A DNA stretch of 64,000 nucleotides. It comes from Hydractinia symbiolongicarpus (Eukaryota; Cnidaria; Hydrozoa; Anthoathecata; Hydractiniidae). Below are positions 10,760 to 23,379 of this stretch, piece after piece. Position numbers and translations under genes: made by a program. Position 1 is the first letter of the stretch, and every line of letters begins with the position of its first letter. The notes beneath the pieces are model-generated. The model was not told the DNA's origin and ran no database searches. It was given only the letters and a program-made list of their open reading frames with translations. Where the stretch lies: the NCBI RefSeq assembly GCF_029227915.1, contig NC_079885.1:7440001-7504000 (forward strand), in the 5' to 3' direction.

Positions 10760-12559
10760 CACTTTATCGCTGTCTCGATGATTAGCAACAACTGACTGAC
10801 CAAGGCAACGTTTACGACACGATCCCTAGCGTGGTCACACCGAATGAGCGGTCTAGGGATATACCTTTGCCTCCCGGTGTCGTGCAGCAGTATTTAATAT
10901 TTATCTATGTATTTCGACATCTTATGGTCACGCGAACCTTAAAAGGTCTCACTTTAAAATTGAAAGAAACTTTTAGTAGAATCTAATACTTTTATGAAGA
11001 CAAACAGGCCACGAATCTACACTTTTTTTTCATATATTGGCAAAGATTTGTATGCGGTTATCCGCTTCGTTGAACTGATGTAAACAAACGTCCACATATA
11101 ATTAAAGCAGAATTAAAGAATGGAATAGAGAAAAGTTTTCACTGTTAAGTTGTTTTTTGGTAATAATCGCTCGTCATTGTTTGTTCTGTTTGCCGTTTTT
11201 TTTTTGTTATTTGATAATTGATATATTTTTTTATTTTTATTTATATTTAGTCATTTATCCATTTTCACATCTAATGTGTATCTGCTATGAATTTCTTTTG
11301 TTAGGCTTAAGTGTTTTTTATCCTTCTCATGACTAGACAGCTGGTACGAATTTATCAGTATTTAACGGGCGTAAACTTTCGCGGTTCAGAGAATATTAAT
11401 GTATGTCATCAATTAATTTATGCATGTGACGTATCGTAACGTTGTTGCTTGTCGCTTTTTTATTTCTTTTTTTTTTTTCTTCTAGGTTTTCTTTCATAAT
11501 TTTCGTCCTAATCGCACCTTTAGCCAGGATTTTTTTTTAAAAAAGAGGTTGGCAAAAAAATTGATCTAACTGACTGTATTTTTTGTGTTCAGAGAAATTC
11601 TATAGTTTTGTACAAACAGTCAAAAATTTGACAACATTTTTATATTTTAGTATTTACACAAGTGAAAACTGCGGCGCATCTTTTTTCACGCATGATTGGT
11701 AAGCACACAAACCATGAAATGTATATACTATATCTTCTGTTAAAAACAATAATGGTAGATTAAGCTGTGGTAGAATTACTGTTATAGTCATGTAGGAAGT
11801 GACTAGACTGGGTAACAAAATCTGTACCAACCCTGTCAAAATAATCAGCCAAACTTTGCAACATATTCTTTTTGTTTTGCTGTGACGTGTTTTCTCCCGG
11901 TACATTGCCAATTCGAGAGTTGTTGGTCATTCTTTCTCTGCTTATACGTCTTTAGAGTTAGATTGTAATTTTTATTACGTTTCATCTATTTTTGTGGTAA
12001 TTTATTCTCTTTTTTAGCTGATCATATGTAAAACATGTATGAAAAAATGTATCAACAATTTTATCATGAATTTTTTTATTGCAATTTCCTTTTGAAGGAT
12101 TTTTTTTACAAAATAAGCATGAGAGCATCGGAATATTTTTATTCGACGTACCCACTTATATTTTTTAAATAATCTCTGCAAATTAACCGCCAAAGTAATG
12201 AAAAATGTCTGGAATGCCAAAATAACAACATCCGGAGAAGTTATTTTTTTCTTCTAATTATGTGACTGGCAATAGAGGTAGCAGGATTAAATTTATCAAA
12301 GCGAAGAGTTTGTTTCCGATTTATCAGATCTAACTAATTGGAATGTTTTTAAACGGACCTCCATGATTCATTTGTTTCGTGTGTTGAATTAAAAATTTCG
12401 CTTACTTTGAACAAAAAAAGGGTAAATCTTTTCCATATTTTGGACTTTGAATCATATGATGTTTTCAAATATGACACTTAGTTTATCCGTTTTTAATATA
12501 CACATTTCTCTAGTAAATAATTAGGTATGATGATGAAAATGAGATACGTATAGCATTGC
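10760..12559. other. CAS 3' UTR and intergenic DNA
   Basis: The first part should be 3' UTR of the CAS gene. The rest is AT-rich with homopolymer T tracts (for example 11457-11482). No gene, RNA or repeat structure was recognised. Confidence 0.5.
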
Positions 12560-12692
12560 ACACAAACTTGCCTGCTACACAAGCCGGTTAGCGGTCAGTA
12601 GACGGCACCAAATGGGCTGACAACACCACATTTAAACTGCACCAGACCTAGAATCTTATGATTACAAGCCGAATTCGCTACCACTCTAACAT
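12560..12692 (-). mobile_element. tRNA-derived SINE or tRNA pseudogene (Thr-like)
   Basis: Read on the - strand it begins GTTAGAGTGGTAGCG, an A-box-like D arm. A CTTGTAAT anticodon loop follows (UGU, Thr-like), then a degenerate B-box region (CTAGGTCTGGTGC) and a non-tRNA tail. The T arm is too degraded for a functional tRNA, so a SINE head is preferred. Confidence 0.4.
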
Positions 12693-12991
12693 ATCCGCTG
12701 TTATTTCATTCCATAATTTTTTTTTGTCCCTGCTTGAGTGCGAAAAACATAAGAGATAAAGTTAGACGTATAATGTATTAAGCAAATCATTGGCTTGATG
12801 TTCGCGCCATTATGTTTCAGCTATTTCTCCATCGCTTAAGATTGTATCGGCAAAGAATGCTGGACGATAAACGTTGGTTGAATTTGGGCTTTTCATTAGC
12901 ATAGTGTAAGAAGAAAAGTAAAAATTCCATCTACCACATGTTTTGAATCCAGATTAATAGCGGTTAAAAAAGACTCTTCATCTACTAAACT

Positions 12992-13342
12992 TTAAATAGT
13001 TTTATTCTTTGCGCTCTTTTCGGCGATAAAACCTTGCTGATACAATTGCTTTATCATAAATCTTTTAAGAGCGAACGCATTATCTTCATGAAATACGTGA
13101 AGTGTAGTTTCACCATTAGAATATTTGTCGTCAGCAGGAAGCTGAAATGATCTGTCTTGAATATCCGTTGCCAGAGTCATTAACCATTCCTTATGATCCA
13201 CAAACAGACATTCATATGCTGGAGTCTCTATAGCCATCAGAATAATCGAGTGAGTAAGCTTATAATTTTTTGAATTTTTGCATGTTTTTCGTAGACAGCT
13301 CCCAAAGCGTGTAGTTAATACAAATGCAACATTCGATTTAAC
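12992..13342 (-). pseudogene. Coding-like remnant, possibly PIF/Harbinger transposase
   Basis: An open frame of about 117 codons whose track start is TTG; the first internal Met that reads well is at MAIETPAYECL. The segment with EDNAFALKRFMIKQL resembles the DDE_Tnp_4 region of PIF/Harbinger nucleases, which typically has a (G/A)D-x-AFPL-x-x-x-LMKPY motif, and a Leu-Pro run precedes it at a plausible distance. No flanking TIRs or other transposase blocks were seen. This is only a resemblance; it may be an unrelated exon. Confidence 0.3.
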
Positions 13343-13345
13343 CAA

Positions 13346-14576
13346 AAAAACTCATTACACAAAAGTAACTCGATTTCGATGAAAATGTTCATGCATTTGC
13401 GTCCGCCTTAATTAAACGAAATTCTCCATCTTTTTGCACATAATAAATATAAATCAGCTTTGAACAAATCGAGCGTTGCATTGCTAATAACGAACAGAAA
13501 TTAACAAAGTCAGATCGGCTCCATTGTATTTGTACAATTAGGTATTTAATTTGTAACTATGCTTACTGTTACACTTTGTATACATTTAACACAATATTTT
13601 TACATTATTGATTGTTTAAGAATGGGTGTGTGAACATCCGAAACTTCGCAAACAATGTAGTTTTTTTTTGCTATATCCTTGTGTAAAAATTCACGAAAGT
13701 ATTGCAACTAGTGAATTACGCATTGTATTATCATTAATGTAACGAAGGTATATAATCAGAAAGAAGAAAGGCGTTAGGATGGGTTTACCCCAATGGCGCT
13801 GAACATTTGGTGACTTTAGTTTACCTGCTTAAATAACAAAAAATGGGTTAAAATTTGCAATGGCATTGCAAAGTGCGACAAATTGTATTACAATGTGCGA
13901 TGGGATTACAAAGTGATACACTACAGTAGCCAAATAGTCTAGCTAGATAATTCAAATAAGTCGTTTAGTAATACAAAGCGTATGAATTGATATGAGATTA
14001 TTATCATTTATATTTGGTCCTCATTAAAGACTCTAATATATGTCTGTCTTCAAAGCAGCAGCTCTCTCTTTAGAAGATATTTATCTTTGTTTTCTGACGA
14101 CTTTTCTACTGCTGCGCGCGCCCAATGATCACAGTTTGAAAAGTATCAGAAACTAAGCTGAAGTACAGCATCATAACTGACGCATCTAAATTATGCGTTG
14201 ATTTGGAATATTCTATACTACTTCGTGGCTGTACTTATTCAGAAATACACATTTTTATAAAAACATGAAAATTCAGGCCTGGCTGGATGTTATTCTCATA
14301 TTTATATGTTATAATGTATTCTTATAAAATAAAAAGCGTGTATTAGTATTTAGAGCATAAATTGAATATGTATAAAACTTTTATCTGTCATAATAATTTT
14401 GCAAAATACACGCTAAAACAACTGTCATCGTTTTGCTTTCGAAGTCTCTCCGTGTTACCAAAGATTCGTTGCTGGAAAATAGTGAAGGAACCGCATGGGA
14501 TGTAGAAATATACTATTTCCTTGGTTTAATTTGAGTGGAAAACGTGCTTCACAATTTCCAAAATTGATCGATGATT
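13346..14576. other. Intergenic DNA
   Basis: AT-rich sequence with no recognised gene or mobile element. A short cluster of direct repeats of the form AAAGTGCGACA / AATGTGCGATG / AAAGTGATACA lies near 13868-13920. Confidence 0.4.
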
Positions 14577-15668
14577 TTATTTATTTGTGTTACGACGTAT
14601 ATACCAGCAAATGAAAACAACAATTATAATACTGACCAGTAGTGCTAAAAATGATCCAACTAATGGTATTATAACTTTGGACTTTCCATTGATTGACATT
14701 GTACCTATCTTCGTTTGACATTTCTCACCAACATACTCTTTTGTGCAGCTACAATAAAATTGGGTGCTATTGCGTGAAACACATTGAGCATTGTTTAAAC
14801 AGGGAGAAGTTAAATCACAGATTGCGCATTGACTCTCAGTAGCGTTAAAGTTCCTGATCTTCACACCATACGCCCTTTCTGGAAAATGGCAACGCCCTGA
14901 TAATCTTATATTCTTGTCTACGTTTCTAAGATTTTTTAATATTTTTTACAATGCGCAGTTGCATACCAAAGGATTTCCTGCCAATTGGAGATGCTGTAAT
15001 TTTGTGGAACCATCAAATGTTCTTGTTGATATATGTTTTATTTTATTTCCAAACAAATTCAATACAGTTAGTTTTTTCAGATTAAAAAATGCAGAATCTT
15101 GGATTGTTGATATGTGGTTTTGACGAAGATAGAGAAATTCTAAATTTTCGAGATTCGAAAATGATCTAGAGGTTAATACTGTAAGTTTATTTTTGGATAG
15201 TTCTAGCTTCTTCAAGTTTGGTAGCTGGGAGAAAGCACCGCCTTCAATAATCTTTAACTCGCCTTGTATAGTTATATTAACTAATTTGCTAAAACCTAGA
15301 AATTGCTCTTTCTTCAGAATATTAATTTTGTTATTTCTCGAGCCAAAAAAAGTCAGCAATGGCATCTTAGTATACAGGTTTTTAGGTATTTCAGACAAAT
15401 TGCTGTTTTCTATAATAAATTCTTTTACTGTGGGTAAAACGGGAAATGATTTCAGGATAATAGTATCTTCGTTATAGTTTTCCAATACGAACGTTGTGAT
15501 ATTTCTTGATATGGTCTGTCCAATTCTTTCTAAATCAGATTTTGTTAATGATACCTTCTTCCCGCAGTGAACTCTTCTCCCATAACAGAAACAAGCCAAT
15601 GGACATGATTGTACTTGGTTGGAAAGAAGTTGTGCAACGACAAATGACAATATATGCAATGTTAACAT
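14577..15668 (-). pseudogene. LRR-EGF-transmembrane protein paralogue A, one in-frame stop
   Basis: The frame is continuous for 364 codons from ATG at 15668 to the stop at 14577. Its only defect is a TAA at 14946-14948, at the codon where paralogue B has Tyr in the LRR C-cap. Upstream of it are a signal peptide, a Cys-rich LRR N-cap (CPLACFC) and about six LRRs. Downstream are the rest of the C-cap, an EGF-like domain, a transmembrane helix and a short tail. As written it would make a secreted, truncated LRR protein of 240 residues ending CNCAL. It could be a young pseudogene, a segregating null allele, a sequencing error or a truly truncated secreted form. There is no frameshift anywhere else, which argues that the loss is recent. 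Confidence 0.8.
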
Positions 15669-15689
15669 TGCTACTGTTGAATTATTTAT

Positions 15690-16275
15690 AAAACTTTTTA
15701 ATTTATCTTCTTCTGATGTCTATGCGATTCTAATGAATATTCTTTTTCTTCTGATGTCGATATACTCCAAATGAATATTCTTGGTCTTTCCATCTCTATA
15801 TTATGCAAATCCGTTTATAAGTTAGAATAATCTCTGTCAAGAAATACAAAAATTAAAACAAAGCTTTTTTATTACGTCGACAAACAAAAATCTTTTTTCA
15901 CCAGTTTTTGCTTTATATAATTCATCCTTCAGTATGAAAACATTAATAACTAAACAATCCCTTGATTTATACATGCATGTCTTATTTCCTTCAAAGGTGT
16001 TAGAAAGATGTTTCACATTTATGAAAGCACATTACATATATCCTATTTGTCACAATACAACCTTTCGAACAGGAAGGTTTGCATAATAAGAACGGTAAAA
16101 GTGAATGTTGGAGTCAGTTAAAGAAAAATAGTGTCCTAAGTTACACGGAGTATCGTGAGAGGATCTGGTTAAGTTTGAAAGCTTTTATTAACATTCTTCG
16201 GAAATATGCTTTTGTGCACTGTTGTTTCGTCATTATCTTGTATCAGTGTAATTTCATTAATAGTTTAAAATAATT
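15690..16275. promoter_or_regulatory. Upstream block of LRR gene A, shared with gene B
   Basis: The segment 16050-16160, about 380 bases 5' of the paralogue A start, is closely similar to 23665-23760, about 290 bases 5' of paralogue B. Shared strings include CCTTTCGAACAGGAAG and AATAAGA(A/G)CGGTAAAAGT. So the duplication carried the 5' flank with it. It may include promoter sequence, but no TATA box or initiator could be assigned. Confidence 0.5.
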
Positions 16276-19200
16276 TTTCCCTCAAATGCTGTTAAACTGC
16301 TATGACAAGAAAAGCTATTGATAAAGAAACCATCAAGCTTAATATTTTTAAACACCAATTGGACTGAAAATTATTTCGTCGCAACTAAGTCAAATTTTTT
16401 CAACTTTTTAGTTCGTCCAAAGCATTTTACCACCTGATCTCAATAGATGCATATAAATATATATCGTCTCTATACAACGTCTTTATTACTCAGCTTTGTC
16501 CGCACGTTGATTACTAAAAACCAATCAATGTCCATCATTTTGATATCCAAAGCTATTTGGAATAACCTTTTTGAAGAAACTTTGGCACTGTCTGGGTTTA
16601 TATCAGATGTATCTTTAGGCATTCATAGTTTTGTTGTCATCTGGTGATCATCCGTTTTTCTGAATTATTTGTGAGATTTTTTTGTCAAACTTGACCAGTA
16701 TACAAAATCAGCTATGCTGACTTGAACTGTTTTAGTAATGGCCTATGTTTAGGAGCGTATATAGTAAGTTTTAGAAAGAAATCACTTTCTGAACTTTACC
16801 CAGGTAGCTCTAGATGAATGTCATTTTCTTGCCTTTAAAATCGAACAAAGAAGGATTATATTTAATCTATCTCAAAAGTGGACACAATGTATTAGGTTGG
16901 TTTTAGAATTGTTCTCAGACATTAGACAAAAGTAATATAATTATTATCGTCATAGGTTTTGTTAAATTCCATCATTGAAGTCCGCACGGACATCCATCCT
17001 TAAAGTTTCTGCAAAATATTTTAACGAACCTATAAAAGTCATAGCTGCATCTTCTTTGCCCAAAGTTGGTCAAGAAAGGATGGTCAGCAAAGAGAGAAAC
17101 CAATATTTCTGTGCGTGAAAAAACTCGATATGACGGTATCGAAATATCAATTTTGCCATACGAAAGTCGAATTAAATAAAAAAGCAGATAAAGTATGCAA
17201 TCTACCACAAAACTGTCGCTTCATGTGACTTAGAGGACGTACACTCTGTTAAAACACGAGGAACGAAGTTTAAAAATAATTTAATGAAACTTTTAAGAAG
17301 TTCCCTCTTCTGTAGCTAATAGCTCTCGCACATCCCAGTGATTACTTATAAAGTAATACCCATAGCAGAAGTCATGAAATTTTGAATGATTCGAAATAAT
17401 TGATTTCCGCCAGCGATCGCCTGAGGAAATAGACAGATAGATGATAGAGACAGTTGCAGCTATGCGGAACGCTGCTAGGTTTGTGTTTAGGCTAAAGCCT
17501 CGGTTAATTTCTATTTTCTTGCAAGCCAATGCAGATGCTTCATTTTAATCTGTGCCAATTTATTGACCAATCGGAACAGAGTTTGTGTACTCTTCGTGTG
17601 CCAAGAAAATTCTGTGTACGATCATGACGAAAAGTGGTCGTTTTAGCTTTATTAATGTAGCTAGGGAGCTTAACACTTTTCATTAAATTCGTGTATTTTA
17701 TGAGGTAAGAATTATTTTATTTATAAGTGAGAGAAGTGTATTGACTAGCTAGCTATCTCAATTTTTGGTCCTGATTTGGGTCGCCTTTTAATTGGTTACT
17801 TAGCTATGGAACTAGCTAGCTACATAAAATATTGCTTTGATGAGAGTGCCTTTTTTTCTTAAAGAGCCAGCAACAAAAAACCATTGTCCTGCTTTGCGTA
17901 ATATTTCAATGACTGGGGACACCCATATCCTGTTCTCATGGGAAAAGGGACTACTTCTATCAAATAAAACTATATACATTTGCACAGGATATTTTTTGAT
18001 TTTTTGCAGAAAACTTGTCGAAACATGACAAAATTTATTGTTACTTGCACCGAACAGTCAGGGTGAACTGATGATTACCCTGTGAAAGAATATATAGTTA
18101 GCCGATGCAAGATAATTAGACGCTACGCAGAGTATAATTACCCGTTGAAGTCTTCAAAATCTGCAAATTTATTAATTGTGTGTTTACCTTTTTTTTGTTT
18201 CAACTTGCTGAATTCAATTTGTCAATTTAAATTCCATAAGTTAGATATTTTTTAATTTGTGAAACAAAACAAAGACCAATCAGTTTCCTTCAAACACAAA
18301 AATTGCAACTAATCCGATCTCCCAAAAAGAAATTCTAATTCAAGAATTCGAATCAAAAAATGATAATAAGCAATCAAATTTGTTGAATTCAATAATTGAT
18401 TTCAACAAAATAAATCCTGTATTTTACACAGGTTTCAAAATCATGCATCACCTGCTTAATATGTTACTTGTTTAACAAAGATAACAAAAGCCAGCTTGAT
18501 TAAATTTACATACGTAAATTTATATATATAATATATCTTGTGCATCACATGGCATTGATTTGTATCCTTTTATTAAATTTCCTTATTTAATCAAAGAGGT
18601 AAAGAGAGGTTATAAAGACAATAATTACACAAATTGGTCTTTCCCGCATTATACACGGTTAAAAAGAAGCGAACGATGCACCGTAGTGTGAACGTGAAAC
18701 GAATACATCAGGTACCCGTTGCTCAAAAATTGAAATCGGGTAACACATTATGCGCACTATGGTTACCTCATCGCAATGAACTAATCGTTCTACAGCTTTA
18801 GCCAGTAGAACTTTAAAATGGGCTTTATTTTTTGTCGCCGTTTTTACTATTAAGACTAGTAAAGCAGGGAAGGGTACCAGACTAGTGTAGCGGTACGTAA
18901 ATTATTAGTTTTTGATTCATCATTCAAATTGAGCTCGTTCAGAAGTTTTTAGATTCGAATCGTCCAATTTATATATAACAAGATTTGTATTCTGAAATTT
19001 TTCTGATCAGTTTTAAGAATATCCAGTTAAAGTTCATTTTATTTTTTTAGAGTACTTCATATATATAGCTATGTAAAATTTGTATTTTTTATTTATTGAG
19101 TTGTATTTGAACATTGCAGGTTAGTTACAATAAGAATTGAGACTACTCAATGATTTTTTTTACCGCATAATTCCCCGTTTTAAAGGTCTACTTCAAATTT

Positions 19201-20225
19201 TAAAAACTTTCAGGCTAATGGCGGAAATCTTTAAAACCCTGCGCTTCTTGTTCATGTTAAAAAAAATAATTTAATATTTTCCAAAGCAATGCAAGGGATA
19301 CCTTATTCCGGAAGCAGCTGTATATAAGAGCTTTCAAATATTCAGGGTTCTACATCGTATAGGCGGATTACAGTAGCCATCCTTCGATTTCTCCCCTGCT
19401 TGTTAAAATAATGACTCCGAATTATTTTGAAATTCACTGATTATCTTTAGTAAAAATGCCAAGTTGAATAGCTGTTGATAAATTTATACCTATAGGTTCT
19501 ATTTCTTGTTTTCTTCCTTTTCTTCATTTATACAGAACAAAACGTTGAAAAGGCATGTTGAAAATTCCCATTAAAAATTGCCAGTAAGAAGTAAGTATCT
19601 ATATATTATTACGCCTTGTGTGTGCGCACGGTGAGGCCAAGGAGAATGGTATGCGGGTCACTATTTTATTTCTCATGCATAAAAAAAACGCAAATCAATG
19701 GGTTACTATTTAAAAAGTCAATTATTTTTCTTATTACTTAAGAAAACAAAACTCTGTTTTTTTTATTTTATTAAAACTATTTTTATTTTTTGTACACGTT
19801 TGTATTTGTTTTTTTATTTTAAAAGCCCCACGGGGCCGTTATAGATGAATAATTTAATTTTACCACCGGTTTACAATGTGCGCGCCGTATCTCACGGAAA
19901 CAATTTGTTTCTCAACTGAAGAAGGAAACCGAAGCGAAAAAGGTTGTCTGTTTTTCAAGTTAATCCTTAAAAAAGTTATTTCAAACAGAATGCCAATGCT
20001 TACTCACAAGGTTAGCTAAAGCTCTTCTTTTTGTTCTGAACGAGGTTGCTTCCTTTTATAGAAAATCTATCGAATTCGAATAGAATGTAATTCGAATCTG
20101 AAATGTAAAGAAACAAACTGTTGCTGTCGAACGAAGTTGGTGTTGTTAGTTAGAAATATTTCTAACGAACGATAATTTAACACTACAAAAAGAATTGACT
20201 GGAAATATAATAGGCAATTTTAGCT
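16276..20225. other. Intergenic region between LRR paralogues
   Basis: Mostly AT-rich sequence without recognised genes. Two unrelated-looking open frames on the - strand (17293-17529 and 16972-17208) have fairly ordinary amino-acid composition, and the second starts with a hydrophobic stretch, but neither has a recognised domain and the second opens with GTG. I cannot support them as genes. Confidence 0.4.
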
Positions 20226-20661
20226 ACTTTAGTCGGAAAAACTTTCGCGAGGTCAAAAACTCGCGAAATTTTCTGGATAAATTTTCGCGAATGGGCAATA
20301 TGACAAATTTCGGGTGGATAAACTTTCGCAAATCAGCGAAAAGGCAGAAAAGTACAACTTAATAACAACTTAAGTACTTGTTTTACTGACGAGAAGGAAT
20401 GGTTCGTGACTTTGAGCGATAGTTCAAGTTAAACAACTGATGGAACGGGTTTAAAAGAAGCTAAAACAAGAAAACCAAACATACATAAGTATCATCATCG
20501 GAAGTCGTCGAATATTCGCGAAATTCGGACTTTTTTTTCACTGGATAAACTTTCGCGAATGGACGATTTTAGACGATTTCGCGCGTCTAACTTTCGCAAA
20601 CTGGGCCAAAATTCGCAAAATTCGCAAAAGTTTCTTTCGCGAAGGTTTTTCCGACCAAAGT
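20226..20661. mobile_element. MITE with TTTCGCGA-rich terminal inverted repeats
   Basis: Left end CTTTAGTCGGAAAAACTTTC at 20226 and right end GGTTTTTCCGACCAAAG at 20661 are inverted repeats, flanked by TA on both sides. The interior repeats a GGATAAA(C/T)TTTCGC(G/A)AA motif several times. No transposase frame. The TA flank suggests a Tc1/mariner-type or similar TA-targeting family. Confidence 0.8.
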
Positions 20662-22279
20662 ATACATTTTCAATGCGTTTCCTTTGGGATGAAGCAAAGT
20701 TTAGTATTCAAAGTAAGAAATTGATTGAAGTTTTTGAGGGAACGCTAGCAAGCTATCTGCTGAGAAAGCGAAAGTAAAGCAGGTATGTTGTTTAGATTAT
20801 TTGGCAGAGAAATGAATTTGGATGTATAACGGTTTTTTAGCCGTTTCTTTCAGAGTTAAATTTTCCCTCCAATATTAACTTTCTTGTTGTGTCTTGAGCT
20901 GAAAAATATTTCCTTTAAGCACTTTTTTTGCAAGAATATACTCCGAAAAATGGGTCAGAAGTTTAGAATATCCTAAGAATATGTCTAAGCTTGACTTTGT
21001 TTTAAATATAAACATATGTATGACGCACAAAACTTTTCTTATTGTATATTAAACCAACTGAACTTTTTTCTGTCCAAGCAATGGGCCGTTAAATGTAGAA
21101 ATTTTCATTAGCTATAGTAACTTATAGCAGGATTTACTTTATTAAGGCATTATATATTTTCAGGCCATAGTCATGCTAAGAAGATATTGAAAATAATGAC
21201 AATAGCATTTGTCCAAAAGGTTAAAAGCATCAAGGCTGAAACGAAAACACACTATCATAGAGAAGAATTTACATAAACTGCAAAAATTAATTTTCGTTGT
21301 TACTGTTTTTAACACTACAGACTGTGTGGTGTCGTTATAATAAATCTAAACCTAAAACCTAAACTTAAATCAATGTTTACATCTGAGATGTTGCCGTTTG
21401 AAATATATTCGATTCCTTAATTCGAAAACGCTGCATTGTTATCTTCTTTAAATTTATGCGTGATTTTCTTGGTTATCTGTTTGGTTTTGTAGGAAAAACT
21501 GTTCTTTCTGTTCTTTTAAGATTTTAGATTGAAATATTTCGGTAGATATACAATATACCAAATGATTCAAGTTTTTGCTTTCTATTTTACGTGTTGGTAA
21601 CTATTGATTTCTTATATTTTGAGCAAAATTTTGGGAGGGTTGCTGTATGCAATAGACTGAATAGCTGATTTGGTATAATGCATTGCAACATTGCATTGTA
21701 GAATTTTTGTAATAACTTTTTTTATGAATTCTAAATATATTGGATTTTTTTGTCCGATATACTATATGCCTGATATACTGTTTTCCCTGGTGTAGCTACT
21801 TCTGGCATGGCAAAGCAAGTTTATAGTTTTAGCTTTTTACATAACGGTTATTAGAAACCTTTGCTCGTGTTGGACATTTTGCACTTTTATTTTACTTTAT
21901 TTCTTTTTTATTTTTGCACCTCCTTATATTTTCTATATAGAGTAGTGCAGATTGTGAGCAACCCCGATCACAGGGCTTTTTTTTCTCTCTTCTTGACTTG
22001 CCGTTATAAAAAGAGACAAAGAGCCGAGATTGGATTGTTAGTTTTAAAAATTTAAATTACTATGTTTTATGTTTTTGTTTGGTACATGCATTCAAAGAGA
22101 GATTCAGTGGATTCTTCCACGGGAATTCGGCTAGTATATTATTATTAAAACAATAAAACTAATCATTTAAAATAAACAAATGTGACTTGCCACTAAAGAA
22201 TAGTAAAAAATTACAATACAGTAAAAAATAGTACAATTATAGCTATATAATCCAAGAATGATTTATAGTTATAATTATG
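20662..22279. other. Intergenic DNA
   Basis: No gene or element recognised; AT-rich sequence ending at the 3' end of LRR paralogue B. Confidence 0.4.
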
Positions 22280-23377
22280 TTAATTATGCTTATGACGTAT
22301 ATACCAGCAAATGAAAACAACAATTATAATACTGACCAGTAGTGCTAAAAATGATCCAACTAATGGTATTATAAACTTGGACTTTCCATTGCTTTGCATT
22401 GTACCTATCTTCGTTTGACATTTCTCACCAAAATACTCTTTTGTGCAGTTACAATAAAAATGGGTGCTATTGCGTGAAACACATTGAGCATTGTTTAAAC
22501 AGGGAGAAGTTAAATCACAGATTGTGCATTGACTTTTGTTAGCGATGGTAAATTTCCAGATCGGCACAGTAATGAGTGGTGTTGGAAGGTAACATGTTCC
22601 GTTAAGTTTTATATCCCTTTTTGCATTCTTCAGACCTTGTAGCATCGTATAAAATTTGCAATCACACACTAAAGGATTGTGTGTTAATTTCAAACGCGAT
22701 AGGCTTGGAAGACCATTAAACGCTTTTGTTGATAGATGTTTAATTTTATTTTTAAACAAGTTCAATACAATTAGTTTTTTCAAATTAAAAAATGCAGAGT
22801 CTTGGATTTTTGCTATGTGGTTATGGCGAAGATAGAGAAATTTTAGATTTTTGAGATTTGAGAATGATCTAGAGGTTAATACTGTTAGATTATTATTTGA
22901 CACTTCTATTCTAGTCAAGTTTGGTAGCCGAGAGAAAGCACCGCCTTCAATGACCTTCAATCCATGTTTTATAGTTACTTTAGCTAAACTGTTCAAACCG
23001 AGAAATTGATCTTTTCGGATAATTCTAATTTTGTTGCGTCTTGAGATGAAGGACCTCAGCAATGGCATCTTACTAGACAAACCATCAGGGATTTCAGTCA
23101 AACTGCTGCTTTTTATCGAAAAAGATGTTAATTTTGTTAAGATGGGGAATGATTTCAGCACCATAATATCTTCTTTATAATATCGAAATATGAGTTCTTT
23201 AGTATTTTTTGATATAGTCTGTCCAATTTTTTTTAAATCAGCTTTTGTTAATACAGTTTCGCCACAATCAACTTTTCCCCCATTACATGAACACAGCAAT
23301 GGACATGCTTGCACGTTATTAAGAAGAAGTTGTGCAACGACAAGTAACCGTAATTGTAGTGACAGCATTGTCATCAT
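22280..23377 (-). CDS. LRR-EGF-transmembrane protein paralogue B (intact)
   Basis: Single-exon gene of 365 codons starting MMTMLSLQ at 23377. It has a signal peptide to about residue 24, a Cys-rich LRR N-cap (CPLLCSCNGGKVDC), about six leucine-rich repeats (for example NLKFLYLRHNHIAKI), and an LRR C-cap beginning NPLVCDC. A six-Cys EGF-like domain (ICDLTSPC to FGEKC) and a transmembrane helix at about 335-360 follow, then a cytoplasmic tail of only five residues (RHKHN). This is a cell-surface protein whose LRRs probably bind a ligand or another cell. With almost no tail it cannot signal by itself and would need a partner or act as an adhesion or decoy molecule. The architecture is clear; the ligand is unknown. 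Confidence 0.9.
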   Translation of the reverse strand: MMTMLSLQLRLLVVAQLLLNNVQACPLLCSCNGGKVDCGETVLTKADLKKIGQTISKNTKELIFRYYKEDIMVLKSFPILTKLTSFSIKSSSLTEIPDGLSSKMPLLRSFISRRNKIRIIRKDQFLGLNSLAKVTIKHGLKVIEGGAFSRLPNLTRIEVSNNNLTVLTSRSFSNLKNLKFLYLRHNHIAKIQDSAFFNLKKLIVLNLFKNKIKHLSTKAFNGLPSLSRLKLTHNPLVCDCKFYTMLQGLKNAKRDIKLNGTCYLPTPLITVPIWKFTIANKSQCTICDLTSPCLNNAQCVSRNSTHFYCNCTKEYFGEKCQTKIGTMQSNGKSKFIIPLVGSFLALLVSIIIVVFICWYIRHKHN

Positions 23378-23379
23378 TG

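Noticed and set aside
15193-15477. + strand frame of 94 codons
   Set aside because: Antisense shadow of the LRR gene.
20559-20777. 72-codon Arg/Phe-rich frame
   Set aside because: Most of it is the terminal repeat of a MITE.
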